From: Dichotomocladium elegans
Taxonomy: Eukaryota > Mucoromycota > Mucoromycetes > Mucorales > Lichtheimiaceae
NCBI GenBank assembly: GCA_025716815.1
Contig: JAIXMN010000001.1
Span: 248,001-312,000, forward strand
Length of the DNA: 64,000 nucleotides
Direction of reading: 5' to 3'
This document shows, in pieces, positions 11,653 through 24,371 of this stretch. Below the pieces are notes generated by a model, which did not search any database, was not told where the DNA came from, and saw nothing but the letters and a program-made list of their open reading frames with translations. Position 1 is the stretch's first letter. Every line of letters begins with the position of its first letter. The position numbers were made by a program, and so were the translations under genes.

Positions 11653-12691
11653 TTAAAAGATATCTCTGAACAAGCTCATACAACGACCTAGATATTGAGA
11701 ACCGAACATATTGAGGTGGTTGACACAATGGTAAAGCGCATATATGCTGATCCGTTTGTCATATCCAGGAGCCTTGGGAATTTTTGCGTGGTAGGCCTTA
11801 TAAAAACCGTCGTCAGCATCCGAAAACAACTTCATGATGCCAAGGTCAAACTCGCTATGTCCCCAAAAAGGAGCAGGATCATAGATGACTGGTTCCCCCT
11901 TTTCGTCTACAGACCAATTCCCACTCCACAAGTCACCGTGTAGGAGACTAGGGCGGATGGGCTCCGTGATTTCTTCAAAATATGTTTCGAGATTGTTGAG
12001 GAGCCTTTGGCCGGCTACTTTAACATCCGTGTACTTCGATGCGAGCTCAAACTGGTACTTCAGACGGCGATGCAGAAATTCAACCCAATCGGACGACCAT
12101 GTATTATCTTGCGGTGTTGTACCGATCGTATTATTGACGCAAAAGCCGAATCGATCGGGCCCTTTTGCAAGATGGAGATCGGCGAGTTGGCTTCCAAATC
12201 TCTCAGTGCTGACATCAATAGCACGGCCGAACTTGGAGCCCATAGGAATGTACTACTTGTTAATCTTTGTTTAGGTTAGGTGCATTATACTCGGCTTTTT
12301 TGCTTCTATTACCTCCGTTGCCAAATACGCGCATTGTTCAGATTCAAGCACACCAAAGTCGTACGGCGTCGGCACGCGAATTGTATGAGTATCGGCAATG
12401 GCCTTCAAGCCTATCGCTTCGCTTTTCAGCAGACACGTCAGAACGAGTCTCCACTTTTTTTCGCGGTCCTTGCCTTTCAAACATCTTTAGGGCTTCGTCC
12501 ATAGACTGAGTGCTCGATGGCGCGCAGGTCTTGACAAAGACCCTCATGCCTGCGCTCGTCGTGCAGCGAAATGCATTGCTCGTACAGCCTGGACTAACCG
12601 CGATCACCTGCTCAATAGTTTCATTAGCTTCAAGGATTTTTTTTTCACGCAGGCGTAAAGTCAAGACAGATTTGATTGCGTGGACAGACAT
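11653..12691 (-). CDS. FN3K: Fructosamine-3-kinase / ketosamine-3-kinase
   Basis: Exons 12691-12474, 12421-12313 and 12252-11653; 308 residues, matching the about 309 of the family. The enzyme phosphorylates fructosamine or ribulosamine adducts on glycated proteins so that they fall apart (protein deglycation), in the cytosol. Visible family features: MRVFVKT (Lys of the N-lobe), LKAIADTHTIRVPTPYDFG, LHGDLWSGNW (catalytic loop), VIYDPAPFWGHSEFDLG (metal-binding Asp region) and a C-terminal MFGSQYLGRCMSLFRDIF. Intron 1 (52 nt) has a GC donor (AAAG|GCAAGG ... CTGAC ... AAAAG|C); only this join restores FESEAIGLKAI. Intron 2 (60 nt) is GT-AG. It diverges from RanBP1 across a 546-bp spacer. Confidence 0.93.
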
Positions 12692-13237
12692 GGTATGAAT
12701 ACGTAAATGAAAGGGAAAGGCTGGTATGTGCGGTGTTGGAAACAGGGCATGGGCATTGACCGACCAACTATTTTTATCCCGTCAGGTAAGGAAACAGCAC
12801 AGTACGTTTTTGGTCTGTGTAATGTCAATGTCGACGTCAACGGTAAATATGCCGTTTGCTGCACAAAGTCGCCACCAGATAGATCATAGTCCTTTACTGG
12901 GTCAGCGCTCGGCCATTCCCTGAGAAGGGGAAAGCGGATCTAACATCATGTAAGCATACCACCAGCTAGCCAACAAAAGGATGTTGGCTCCGTAGGTTAA
13001 CCACTGTAAATAGAGCTTATGCGGGGTGGGGAAGTGTTTGAAGGTGGTCCTCTGTGTCCCTCGTCTAACAGAGAAGGACCGGGTTTGAGCAACGGCGTAC
13101 TGCTTACTGTACCTCCCTCGTTGGCACAAATTTTAATCTCCGTCATGAACAGCTGCTTCTGCGGCAAAGCCGAGCTAGGGAGAGAGTTGGATTGCGCAGC
13201 AGAAGGCCCCGTACATTCATCCATCCACTTTTCTACA
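12692..13237. promoter_or_regulatory. Shared divergent promoter region of FN3K and RanBP1
   Basis: 546 bp between two divergent start codons. No clear TATA box. A minus-strand frame at 12902-13129 ends in a hydrophobic stretch (LTYGANILLLASWWYAYMM) that could be a transmembrane exon of a small gene, but no consistent splice model was found. Confidence 0.4.
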
Positions 13238-13944
13238 ATGGCTGATACCGAAGAGAAGAAGATCGTTAATAAGGAGGAGCAAGTGAGTTTTTTATCGGAT
13301 GAATAAAGATAAATCTCGGAAACTTCATCTTCGCACCAGATGAGGTTCCGATGAGTAGAATGAATGTAGACTTATCGAATTGCAGGATGAGGTTGAGGCT
13401 TCCCCAGATGTGCACTTCGAGCCTGTTATCAAGTTAGAACAGGTTGAGGTCAAGACCAATGAGGAAGATGAGGATGTTATCTTCAAGATGTAAGTGATTT
13501 GGTTAAGAAATGTATATAGTGATGGCCTTCTTGAACATTGCTATGCTTTCTAGGCGTGCTAAGCTCTTCCGCTACGACAAGCAGCTTAAGGAGTGGAAAG
13601 AACGTGGTACCGGTGATGTCCGATTCATGAAGCATAAGGTGTCGAAGAAGGTCCGTTTGCTTATGCGCCGCGATAAGACCCTCAAGGTCTGCGCGAACCA
13701 TTTCATCGCCCCCGATATTTCGCTTACTCCCAATGTGGCATCAGACCGCTCGTGGGTGTACAGCGTGACAGCCGATGTGTCGGATGGCGAGCCCAAGCCC
13801 GAGACTTTGGCTATTCGCTTCGCCAATTCGGACAATGCGGACGAATTCAAGGCCCAGTTTGAGGCTGCGCAGGCAGCTAATAAGGCCGGCCTCAAGGAGA
13901 CCAAGGAAGATGACCAGAAGGAAGCTAAGAAGGAAGATGCTTAA
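13238..13944 (+). CDS. YRB1: Ran-binding protein 1 (RanBD), Yrb1/Sbp1 type
   Basis: Exons 13238-13282, 13386-13489 and 13554-13944; 179 residues. After an acidic N-terminus comes a single Ran-binding domain (about residues 22-155): [20 protein letters not shown], then [53 protein letters not shown] and the end [12 protein letters not shown]. The tail is Lys/Glu-rich ([13 protein letters not shown]). In the cytoplasm RanBP1 binds Ran-GTP, helps RanGAP hydrolyse GTP and so releases exported cargo. Length, splice phases and the near-complete family pattern make the call firm. Confidence 0.97.
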
Positions 13945-14461
13945 GTCACTGTATGCTCGTGAATAAATACAGTTTCCTTCTTTGACACACCTTCTCCCTC
14001 TTTCACGCACACGCATACACAACAGACAAATATATTACAAACTATTGTCTCCCGCTTTCCCTGCACCTTCCTCCCCCCCCGTGCGTATGGACATTGCCTA
14101 TATACGAATGTGGAAGGCTTCAATTGAAACATTTGCGCATACAACTCTTCAAACACCCTTTCTTTTACTGCCCTTGACAGCATCCGTTCTTCAATATATT
14201 TTCTGATTCCCACAAGCACAAGCAATTTATACGAACAAGTTAAGGAGAAATGAGACAATTGTCCCACTATTTTAAGAAATGCAAAAAAATGCATCCAACA
14301 CTGACCGCCACATAGCCCAAAAAGGCAGCTGACACGACTCTTTCGCACAACTTCAGCCCGATAAAAGGCAACCTGGAGAGGTCGGGCATTAGAAAAATAA
14401 AAACAGCGTTTCTCTTTTCAACTTTGTTTTTTTACCCCTTCCTCTTCTACCGGCTTCAGTG
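13945..14461. other. Intergenic, 3' flank of RanBP1 and promoter of the C2 gene
   Basis: 517 bp between two plus-strand genes. AATAAA lies at 13961, just after the RanBP1 stop. CT-rich tracts precede the next start codon. No further gene seen. Confidence 0.5.
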
Positions 14462-16013
14462 ATGTCCCAACCGAGATTGATCGGCGAGCTGGCTGTAGTG
14501 GCCCTCGAAGCAGTAACTGTCGACCATAATGGTCATTGGACTTGTGGAGAATGACTCTGACTCATGAAGACTATTCTCATTCTTGACTCCAAATAACAGG
14601 AAAACTTACCAAAGGTAACACCAAACATGGATCAAACGTCTTAGCATGAGGATCTATAACCTGACCACGGCAAGACCATTGTAGACTTCTGGAGAATTTC
14701 GGCCGTTCTGCGTATTCAAGGTGGGGAACAACGCAAAGAGAACAAATGCAGCCACAGATGGTAGTCGTAATCCAAACTGGGATGCTCAGGTACCATTTCT
14801 AATATATATATATATATAATATACATGTGGTTACTTCAATTACTTACAAGAGAGACGGTCAATCCGTTGTAGGTAAACATGCCCATTCCACATGGCTATA
14901 ATCAGATGAGTGTCCAGGTCCTACATGAGGATCCACGAGGAAACCAGATTATTTGCGAGGGCATGGTGGATTTGACAAAGGTGTTGAAAGAGGGCGAATG
15001 TGATGGTATGTCTATAGTGTTTAGAAGAGCGGGTTAGAACCATCTGATAAACGCTTTGTCTGTGCAGACTGGTATCCGCTAAAGCAACGGGGCAGGGATG
15101 CTGGTGACATTTACTTGGAATTGACGTTCTATTCTGTGGTAAAGTTGTCAATGGATAAAATATGCCCTATCTTGAAAAATTAACAGAATGCTCCACAGAA
15201 TGCGCCGCCCAAACGTCAGCCCACGCGACTCGCTCACCCACGCCCCCCTCACATGGGCGGCTATCAACGTCCTCCGCCAATGATGAATCAATACCCCAGC
15301 CGACCCCATCCTCCACCGATGCAACAGCCTGGCCCCGCTCCTCTTCATATAAGCTCTGCTCCTCCCCCTCCCCATGGCTCGTTTTCAAGCGGTCCACCTA
15401 TCGCACATGGCCCGTATGGAGGTGGTGGAGCGCCTCCTCCACCGCCGCCCGGCGGGTTTCATCCTGGCCCTCACGGCCCACCTGTCCATGGACCAGGGCC
15501 AATGGCTATGCCATCACGTCCTGGACCTCCACCACCGATGATGAGCCCCACTCCGGGACCTCCATCGGTATCACTGGGCAATCAATGGCGCACGTCAAGT
15601 GCACCGGCCAAACAATCAACCTATAGACCTCAAGGGTCGTATTCACCCCATTTACAGCAGCAACCGCAACCACCACCGCCGCCGCCGCAAAATGCACCGC
15701 TCCTGTCGTCCCCTTATCGCCCCGGTCCTCCGCCGGCACGCCCTTATAACAATGGAGGAGGTAATTGGCCGATCACGGATTATTTTACGTTGTATTCACC
15801 GCAAAGGGAATAGGTTTCTCGCCTGCAAGTCAACCCGGAAAGCCGTTGCCTGATTATCCGCCTGAGCATTATCGTCCGAGCAATTATGGTGGACATCCTC
15901 CTCCACAACAGCGGCCCATGTATCCTGCTCAGGGCGGGCCTCCCGGCGGGGCCTATCCGCCTCAGGGCCGACCTCAAGGATATCCGTCTCAACCAGGATA
16001 TCCTCCGTACTAA
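14462..16013 (+). CDS. C2-domain protein with long Pro/Gly-rich tail
   Basis: Seven exons: 14462-14512, 14600-14614, 14685-14789, 14873-15005, 15068-15138, 15187-15760, 15814-16013; all phases match, 382 residues. Exon 2 is only 15 nt and is needed to give EALEAENLPKT-type continuity (LEAENLPKTSGEF). Residues 1-125 form a C2 domain: RLIGELAVVALEAENLPK, PFCVFKVGNNAKRT, NPNWDAQVNMPIPHG, VLHEDPRGNQIICEGMVDL, DWYPLKQRGRDAGDIYLEL. From about residue 127 the chain is Pro/Gly/His/Tyr-rich and disordered (PPHMGGYQRPPP ... GYPSQPGYPPY). Fungal proteins of this plan (Ingression/C2-proline type) bind membranes or act at the bud neck and endocytic sites; the exact role here is inference. Confidence 0.88.
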
Positions 16014-16354
16014 AAGTTTGCAGCGCACATTCACTTGTTCAGCAAGCATTCACATGCATACACGCAGACCATCCGTTTGCGCAATCTCCTTCAATCTCTT
16101 ATATTTTTTTTTACTTTCCTCTATTCATTGTACGGTTACCATGTAGATGTTACTTTATTTCCCAACCCTCTCGCCCCGCACCCTGGGTAGTAATCCCACT
16201 GGATGGTTTGCATTCATTCTATATCGATGACTCCTCTTGCATATCCTGAGATTTTTTTTTTGGGGGGGGGTTGGATGTTATTTAGATGGGGCGCCTGATA
16301 ATTTCGGAGAACGCGTTCCCGGATCCAGTCTCGTTCTATTTTACTTTATAATTC
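16014..16354. other. Intergenic
   Basis: 341 bp of 3' UTR and promoter between two plus-strand genes. T- and G-homopolymers at 16250-16270. Nothing else seen. Confidence 0.5.
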
Positions 16355-19300
16355 ATGAACGACAATCAAGTACGGCATCGGAAGAGGGCAACCCAAGATG
16401 CAACTATCGACAACAAAGAAACTGAGAATGTACCGGAAGAAGAAGCTCCCAAGGAGCCTACTGTGCTGCCGTCCACCAAGTTACACGATTTCCCCGTAGG
16501 GAAAGGAGATGTCATCATTGCGCTGGTGCTGTGTATAGCAGCGCTAGCCGTCCGAATGCAGGATCTTGACATGCCCTCCGAAGTAGTGTAGGTGGACGAT
16601 AGACCTTGTTAGTCAGCCATTTGCTTTTAACACGAGGTTTGTCCCAGCTTCGATGAGGTCCATTTTGGCACCTTTGCGAATCATTACATTCATGGCAGAT
16701 TCTTTTTTGATGTACACCCACCCGTAAGTGTTGCAGATAAGCTATTCCATGTTTTGTTTCGGCACACAGTAGCAAACAATCCCCCCTTTCTTTTGGAGGG
16801 TGGGGGTGGTTACTCATCCGATCCTATATTATATGTGTGTATACATAAAAGCTGGCAAAAATCTTGATCGCACTCGCTGGACGAGTAGCAGGCTATAACG
16901 GTAACTTTGACTTTGGTGCCATCGGCAAGTAAGTTTTTTTTTTTTTGTATTAAATTGGGAACCGGAACAAAAAGAGAGAAGGTTGGGGAGAGAAGAGGAT
17001 GTGTGGGTGTGGGGTGGATGGTAAGCGGCCAGTGTTAGAAGCTCATTCGGTCCCTCTGGTTCTTAACCTTCGCAGTGATTATCTGAAAGGCGGTGATCGG
17101 GTCCCTTATGTTGAGATGCGCGCTTGTGGCGCGGCCTTGGCGACGTTGCTGATCCCTATTGCTTATTTCACGTTACGATACGGTGGACATTCACGGTATG
17201 CATCCATATTTGCAGCGGCAGCTCTTTGCTACGGTAAGTGGGTGCATCGGATCGGGGAATAGCGTGGCCGGCATAGTAGGATAATGAATGATTTTTTTTT
17301 CTCGCCAAAACACACTCACTCACTCTCAAAATGTAGAGAATAGTCTGGTGACAAACAGCCGTTTTATTCTCCTGGACTCTTACTTGTTGTTCTTTACGGC
17401 ACTCACAGTCCTTTCCTGGAACAAGTTCTTTCGAGAAAGACAAAGGTACTGGAGGATAGAATGGATTTTTTCTTAAGCCAATGAACCTATTTCTAGACCG
17501 TTTCGTCCTGCTTGGTGGATCTGGCTCCTCATGACCGGCATCAATCTTGGTTTGACTGTAAGCTGCAAGTGGGTTGGCCTGTTTACCATTGCAACGATTG
17601 GTTTGTCCACAGTGCATGATCTTTGGAGCCTTTTGGGTGATCTACGAGTGTCGACGGTAAGGATTACTGCAGATGATGGGATGGTGGAGTAGGGAATGGT
17701 GAGCTGATATATAGACACCGATGGTGTGTGTGTGTGTGTTATCTAGCGCGTTTATTTCGCACACTTTGTCGCGCGTGGGTTCTGCTTGATTGTCGTCCCG
17801 ATTATGATTTATATTGGGATCTTTGGGATTCACTTTGCCATGCTGCCCTTGGCTGGCGAGGGAGATACGCACATGTCCGCACAGTTCCAACATTCGCTTG
17901 TGGGGCACGAAATCCCGGATTCCCCGATGGGTATTAGTGTTTAAGAGTACGGAAATGTGGCCTATCGACTTATATGCTTTCCCTTCTTTGTACAGATATT
18001 GCGTATGGCTCCAAGGTGACCATCCGTCACGTGGCTACCAACGGCGGGTATCTTCATTCACACCCAGCCGCCTATCCAGACGGTAGCAAACGTGCGTAAA
18101 GCCCGCTAGTGGCCAAAAGATATCAATCACTGATGATGATGATCACAGAACAACAGGTGACGCTCTATCCTTATCGCGACGATAACAACTGGTGGATTAT
18201 CCGCAAGATGAACAGCACGCTGGACGGGAAGAACGATGACGGTCGTGCGGGTACTTTAGGGAAGGACGGCGAGACATGGATCGACTACGTTCGCCACGGC
18301 GACACAATCCGCCTGGAACATGTGGCAACGAGCCCACGCAAGCTTCACAGCCACGATGAGCATGCACCTTTGACAGATGTGGAATACCACAAGGAAGTGA
18401 GGTAATGTGTGACAAAACAACGGGGATGGGGACGGACGGCATTAATTTCCCAATATCACCGTAAAAAAAGCGCCTATGGGTTTCCTGACTTTGATGGCGA
18501 TGCGAATGATTTCTGGCGGGTCGAATTGCTGGATGAACGGGATCCTGATAATCGCCTGAAGACGCTGAGGACACGATTTCAATTGATCCATCCGCTCCAA
18601 GCGTGTGCGCTTTTTTCGCACGAGATCCAGTTACCTGAATGGGGATTTGGACAACAGGAAGTAACGTGCATACAAGGTGGAAAGAAGCCAAAGACACTTT
18701 GGATGGTCGAAGAGACGAGAAATGATTTATGTATGTGGGGTTTATGGCTTTCTGTTGGTGGGGGGAGAGGAACTTGTGATATCGACCGTTGGATGTCTAG
18801 TGCCTGGAGATGTCAAGATGGTCAATTATGAGACGCCGAGCTTCTGGGCCAAGTTTGTTGAGCTTCATAAGGTGATGTGGAAAGCAAACAAAGGACTCAC
18901 GCAGTCGCACCCCTATGAATCTCGGCCATCGTCTTGGCCCATGTTGCGAAGCGGGATATCCTACTGGGCCAACCACGGGAGACACATCTACTTTTTGGGT
19001 AACCCTGTGGTGTATTGGATGTCGACGATTGCGGTCTTCAACTTTATGATTTTGTGGGGCTTCTTTCAGGTACGGGAAAAGCTGGGCTACAGGGACCACT
19101 ACGGAGGTAAGCGACGAAGCGAGGAGAAAGCAAATCGGAGGATCTGATATTGATTCCAATGCAGGTTTGCGGAACTTCTTTGAACGGTCTGCTGGATTCT
19201 ATGTGATGGGCTGGGCACTTCACTATGTTCCGTTCTACATTATGGGGCGCCAGCTTTTTCTTCACCATTACCTGCCAGGACTCTACTTTGCGGTGCTGAT

Positions 19301-19766
19301 GTTGGCTGTTGGGATTGATCTTGCACTGCTCAAAGCTCGTCCGAACCGGCGGTTGCTTTTTGTGATCATGGTGGTGACGGGCATTATCATGGTATACCGG
19401 ATGTTTGCTCCTCTGACGTACGGAACCGAATGGACACGGGAGGCGTGCGAGCAGCAGCAATGGCTCCCGACTTGGCAGTTCAGTTGTGAAAGGTGGGTGG
19501 GAGTGGAACTCTATTTCAATGCTTTGCAAAGGAAGGAATGCTGATTAAAGAGGGGGGGCCTATGATGCAGCATTACGACTTTGCTCCCAACAGGAGCGAC
19601 ACCGTTGAAGAGGGTGGTGCTTGATGAAAGCGGATCGATTGTGGGAGGCGATGAGATGGCCGAGTCACTGCTGGCCGAGCACATGGTGGCGAGCGATTCG
19701 GTTGGATTGAGAGAAGCATCAATGACGGCCGGCTTTGGCTTTCAGAATCAAGACCCTGTTGGTTGA
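16355..19766 (+). CDS. PMT4: Protein O-mannosyltransferase, PMT4 family
   Basis: Thirteen exons: 16355-16587, 16648-16723, 16852-16928, 17076-17233, 17337-17445, 17497-17656, 17747-17930, 17996-18091, 18149-18401, 18471-18730, 18801-19106, 19165-19492, 19571-19766; all in phase, 811 residues. It transfers mannose from dolichyl-phosphate-mannose to Ser/Thr of secretory proteins at the ER membrane. Features: first luminal loop with the catalytic pair in VFDEVHFGTFANHYIHGRFF and DVHPPLAKIL; several membrane spans in exons 4-7; MIR domains in the central luminal loop (GGYLHSHPAAYPDGSKQQQV, RKLHSHDEHAPL, ACALFSHEIQLPEWGFGQQE); then SRPSSWPMLRSGISYW and hydrophobic C-terminal spans. YGFPDFDGDANDFW and the loop spacing point to the PMT4 branch. 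The start has a normal upstream context; a longer 5' exon cannot be excluded. Confidence 0.95.
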
Positions 19767-22700
19767 ACGCCACAATAATAAAAAAAATTTGATACCGTTT
19801 CCAACTCTAATTTTTTTTTTTATTATTTTCTCCATTTTGTGATTTTCGACATGGGCAACGTGAGTTGGAAACTTGTTTTTTTTTTATCGGTCTAGGCCAC
19901 CGCGGTCTGCTAACCGCTTTTGGTCTCCATGCGGGGATGGGACTGATGATGAATTAGGGTCAAAAGGCACAGATGCGTCGTGAGCGCAATCAGAAAAATG
20001 CCGGAAAGGATGCTAAATCGCAGCTCAAAGTGGTAATGGTTGAAGAGAGGGGAGAGAAATGCGCGAAACGGGATCTTGTTGTTTTTACTCACTGAGGGGA
20101 AATAGAATGCGGCAGCGAAGAACATTGTGTGCAAGACGTGCTTCCAGACATTCCTTACTACTGCGAGTGAAAAGTTGTAAGTGGTTGAACGGAGAGAGGT
20201 GTTGGGCGTGTGTGTGTGTGTGCCTGGCTGGTGCGCAGTGCAGAGCGGCGTTTAAGATAAGAAAACACTTCACATAGATTATCCGAGCACGCTTCCAACA
20301 AGCACAACAAGACGGTCAAGGAATGCTTCCCTGGTAAGCGAGAGGGGGGCAAAGAAAGTGTTGCCGATTTAGCCGCCTAACCCCAAGATTTTTTGTGTGT
20401 GTGCGTGTGTTTTTCTTCTCTAGATTGGTCCCCTAAATAAAAAAACTTCCTCCTCCCCCACCCCCCTTCAACTTTCTCCGATGCATACATACAGGTGCGT
20501 ATGCGGCACCTATAGATTTATATATACACACACAAACGTTCATTCTATTATTCCCTTGATAAAAACTCCACTCTCTTTGTTCATTGTTTGTCGCTTCCCC
20601 AACCAAGGGCGACCCTTAAAAAAGTTGGTTTTCTGGAGTATAAAGAGTGTGTGGATGTCTCTCCATGGAATAAATGAACAAAACGATCAGGGTCACCAAG
20701 GGTGGCGACGAACCGCCCCTTAACCCCCGCCCCCACGGCCCATGTAGGCCATTGGCCTGTCCCGATGGGGCCCATTTTTACGCTGAGCGCATGGATGGGT
20801 CGAGCTTATGTATCTACAGGTGATACTTTTTATTTTCCAATATAGATGAAAGTGTCGCTCGTTCAACATGAACCCCCCTCCCCCTTTTGCGAACGGCAGC
20901 TCTTCTTCCCACCCAAGTATGTCCGGTTGTCCTTGTTGATCTCCCAATGTAACAAGGCGGGTAGATATTATCTTTTATGAGACGACCCCCCCCCAGTTCA
21001 GACCTTGCCCTAGCGCGCGACTTGAAAACGTTTTTTTTTTTTTTTTCGAATCCGATGAAGCGTAGGAAAGCGTGATACAGCATAGCGACACCAATCAGCC
21101 TAGCTTGTGTCACACGGGAGAACGTGATGAGATCGGGCGGCGCTCACAAGACTGGTGGTGGGGGGGAGGAGGAGGAAGGCAAAACAGGAGCTGCTTCCTA
21201 TTTTGTGGGATTTGTGTATGTGAGCGCCGAGGAAAAGAAGAAAAAAGAGAAAAATGACGTTTGTGCACCCCACCAACATGAAACGATCCAAGAAGAGAAA
21301 CGATGATGAAAGTGCACAGGGGGGGGGAAGAGGTACGAGACGAGAACGATAAAGAAAACTTTGCACGTGCCGATCGTAGACGTAATGGGAACCTTACTGC
21401 CAGAGTCTCACTAGCGAACTAACCAACCGGTCTGCGTACATAGATATCTATGTGTACTGCATATGTGTGTTCGCGAACATCATCATCATTCTCTTCTCTC
21501 CCCCCCCCCACTCTGTCTTACGCTACACATGGTCTAATGATATGCTGGGTTGGCATGCAATATTAATGATATGTATGTGTGTGGGTATGTCTTGGTGTTC
21601 CATCGCTGCGATAATGGGAGCAAGCCAGCGACCGAGAGAGAAATAGAGTGCAACCCCAACCAAACACACACACCCACACAGGCAAATCAATGTTGCTCAG
21701 CAGCTTATTGACCTGGGCTACCAAAAAAAGGAGCTAGTATTTTCGCTGAGAGCTGATCCAAACCTGAATAAGACTAAACTTAGGTGCTGCTGTTGCCGTG
21801 TGTGTGTGTGTGTGTCTTCACCTGAAAGTGAGGCACACACACACACACAGGCACATGTACGTTACAGGATGCATATTACTTCCTTTACTAATCCTGCTTG
21901 CATGATTGTTGCTGGCCCCGTCAGATGCTTTAGCAGCGGACAACTTTATGCAGGAGGATGGTCCAACACACCCATTGGGCGTCTTTCCCTCAATGTTCGG
22001 TCGTTGGAAAATTTTATACATTGTGCGCGGCGGGGGGAGTGGTGGGGCAGGACCTAATTTTTTTTTTTTTTTTGGGCAAAATAACACATACATCCGCTTG
22101 TTATCGCCGCAGCAACGGTAAGCGCAAAAAAAAAGCACCGGTCTGAAAATAGATAAGTAATGATGCGAACCAGCATCCATCTTGATAATCAGACCATTGC
22201 GATGCAAACCACACTTTTGCAAAAAGCAGGTTTTTTGTGTGCGTGTGTCATCTCATCTGCTTTGCGGATCATCTCTACAGGGTTAAACAAAACATGTGCA
22301 TTCCTTTTTGCTCGCGGGAATGGGGGTTGTTGAACCCGCATCGATCGGTTGTGGAAAATCATACCAAAAAAAAGGTGCAATTATATCTCCTGTGTTATCA
22401 TGGACCAAACAACACATTACACACACATGGAAAAAAAAAACGCTTCTGTTTAAGGCTATTTGTTATTGTCGACATTCCACACACCCCGATCTTTCCGCGC
22501 CGGTCCACCCGCGGCGGCAAGCGGGCGTCGACGACTAGGGGAGGGAGGGCGCGCGGTGGAGTGGAGTTTGGGACAAAGAAATGGGTCGACTTGGTTTGGC
22601 ATAGATACACACCCTCATCTCTCCTTTATTCAAAGGGCCGGACTCGGGCGTGTCATTCCCGATTCGGAGACTATTCCAGAAAGAATGCTATTCGAAATGG

Positions 22701-23181
22701 ATTGACTCTTAAGATCCTGCTCTCAAGTTGCCCTAGCCATATCATTGGTAACAAAACTGGGGGGGGAGGAAAAGAAGAGGAAGAGGTCCTATCCCCCCTC
22801 CCCTGATGGGTGTGGTGGCGGAGGACCAAAAATGAAAAGGAAGGAATTTTTTTTATGAATGACCGTGCACTCCATACCAAAAGACCAATTTAGAAGGCAA
22901 AACACACACGCGCATGTTTCTTCTTTGTTTGTTTGTGTGTTCGTCATGATGGGGACCCTCTATGTACAATTGCGGATATGTCGGGTAATATGTACAAAGC
23001 TTTTGTTTCGTGTTTTCTGTAGGTCTTTGTATAGGTGATGCGTGTATGGAGAGTGTTATGTACAAAGCAAAATTAAAAAAAAAAAAGTCAAAGAGGGACC
23101 AAGGGCGCAAAAGAAGGAAAGAGAGAGATAATGTGTGTGTGTGTGTGTGAAATGCAAGGTCTACTAGGATTAACTTTTTCT
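19767..23181. other. Mostly non-coding, homopolymer- and microsatellite-rich stretch
   Basis: 3.4 kb with many poly-T, poly-G and CA/TG tracts (for example 20205-20222, 21800-21850 with TG then CA arrays 15 bp apart, and 23130-23149). Open frames here are short and not supported by family likeness. The only spliceable candidate is listed separately at 19918-20330. Probably long UTRs or promoter DNA of the cyclin gene. Confidence 0.4.
19918..20330 (-). CDS. Candidate small membrane protein (partial model)
   Basis: A possible minus-strand chain of three short exons: up to 20275 (ending LEACSDNL, donor GTGAAG), about 20162-20100 (LVRNVWKHVLHTMFFAAAFY, donor GTGAGT) and about 20026-19918 (LRFSILSGIFLIALTTHLCL to the stop). 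Splice phases agree and the product has two hydrophobic segments near its C-terminus. The 5' start was not found and no family is recognised. It is equally possible that these are chance frames in a long UTR. Confidence 0.25.
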
Positions 23182-23569
23182 TCATTCAATCTCAAGGCAC
23201 CGGATACGGGAGGTCAGGTACGAGGTATTATTCGCTGAAGCCGGCTGCTGCATCAAGGCCATGGTGCTGTGGCGGGAAGACTTGAGTGCCGATGAGGACG
23301 AGGACCAGCTCAAGATGGGTTGGCAAAGCGGTGCGCAACATGAAGTTGTTGTTGTTGTTGTTGTTGTTGTTGTTGCAATGGGCGGTGTGGTCGAGATGCA
23401 TGACGAGGATATGATCTGCGGGGGTGTCGGAAGGGTGTAGACAGTGTTACTGTTGGCGAATTGCGAGCACGGCGGCGTCGACGAATAAGTGGTGGTAGGC
23501 GTCGGCTGATGATGGTGATAGACAACCATGGGTTGCTGAGATGGGAGAATAGGCGGTGTGTACGGCACG

Positions 23570-23600
<31 letters not shown>

Positions 23601-24371
23601 GACGATGCTGATGAATACGGCGCTTAGACGAGTGTGGTTGGTATGGAAATGGGGCCATGCGCTTCAGCGAGGGTAGCATCATGGAGGGAACAGAGGCCGA
23701 TGATTTTATTCGGGGGATGACAGATGTTGCTGATGCGGGTTTGGTATTGTGGATGACACGCTGCTGCTGCTGCTGCTGCTGCTGTTGCTGTTGCTGCTGA
23801 AGAGGAAGCCATTGATGGTGACATTGGGCCACCCAGGCGAAGAATTGAGTATGATGAAGATAGATGTTGTAGTTGAGTGCCGAAAGAAATTCCATCTCCA
23901 TGATATTAAGTTCACGCACTGGAATGTTCGACACGTCTGACCAGGTCTGCGTGCATCATTCGATTAGAGATGTGTATGTAGTCAGATGAAATGGCTTACC
24001 TTGTTGGTGAATGTGTTGTCATCTAAAAACTTGTTTGCGAGGATCAGAGCTGTGGTGAAGAGTCGTGCTTCGGAACCAATAGACGCACGGATGGACGGAT
24101 AGGCGGAATGGAGACGGTGGATATAGTAGAGTGCGAGCAAGACGCAGGCACAAGAGATCTGCGTCGCTTTGAGGATCTTCTGGCAAAAGACCTTAAATGT
24201 GGTGTATCGTTTCGCGTTGAGGACAGGTTGCTTGAATGAATCGGCCCATATGCATGGAACAAGCAGAGCACAAAAGTCTGCGAGCTGAACCGAGTGGGAG
24301 CAGGAGAGGAGGGAGAGGGAAGCGGACAATGCAGGCGGTGGGTAGGCCATACCATGAAGACACGGCGACAT
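23182..24371 (-). CDS. Cyclin of the Pho80/Pcl/Clg1 type with poly-Gln tracts
   Basis: Two exons, 24371-24000 and 23946-23182, phase 0, 378 residues from ATG at 24371 (MSPCLHGMAYPPP); a second ATG at 24350 is also possible. Residues about 20-165 form a cyclin box: VQLADFCALLVPCIWADSF, FKVFCQKILKATQISCACVL, ALYYIHRL, EARLFTTALILANKFLDDNT, then KTWSDVSNIPVRELNIMEME and FLSALNYNIYLH. The helix pattern and the LANKFLDD..T.W motif are those of Pho85-type cyclins, which bind and target a Pho85/Cdk5-like kinase. The C-terminal half is low complexity: Gln runs coded by CAG/CAA repeats (23761-23800, 23567-23601) and Thr/Ser-rich segments; length may vary between strains. Confidence 0.85.

Noticed and set aside
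12902..13129. Minus-strand frame with a transmembrane-like C-terminus (WLTYGANILLLASWWYAYMM)
   Set aside because: No consistent start or splice model, and it overlaps the FN3K-RanBP1 promoter; noted for RNA-seq checking only.
20720..21113. Minus-strand frames such as MLYHAFLRFIGFE and GDQQGQPDILGWEEELPF
   Set aside because: Fragments look protein-like, but splice phases do not join and no family could be named.
21800..21850. TG then CA arrays considered as a CRISPR-like or hairpin element
   Set aside because: Simple dinucleotide microsatellites without spacers; many such tracts occur in the window.
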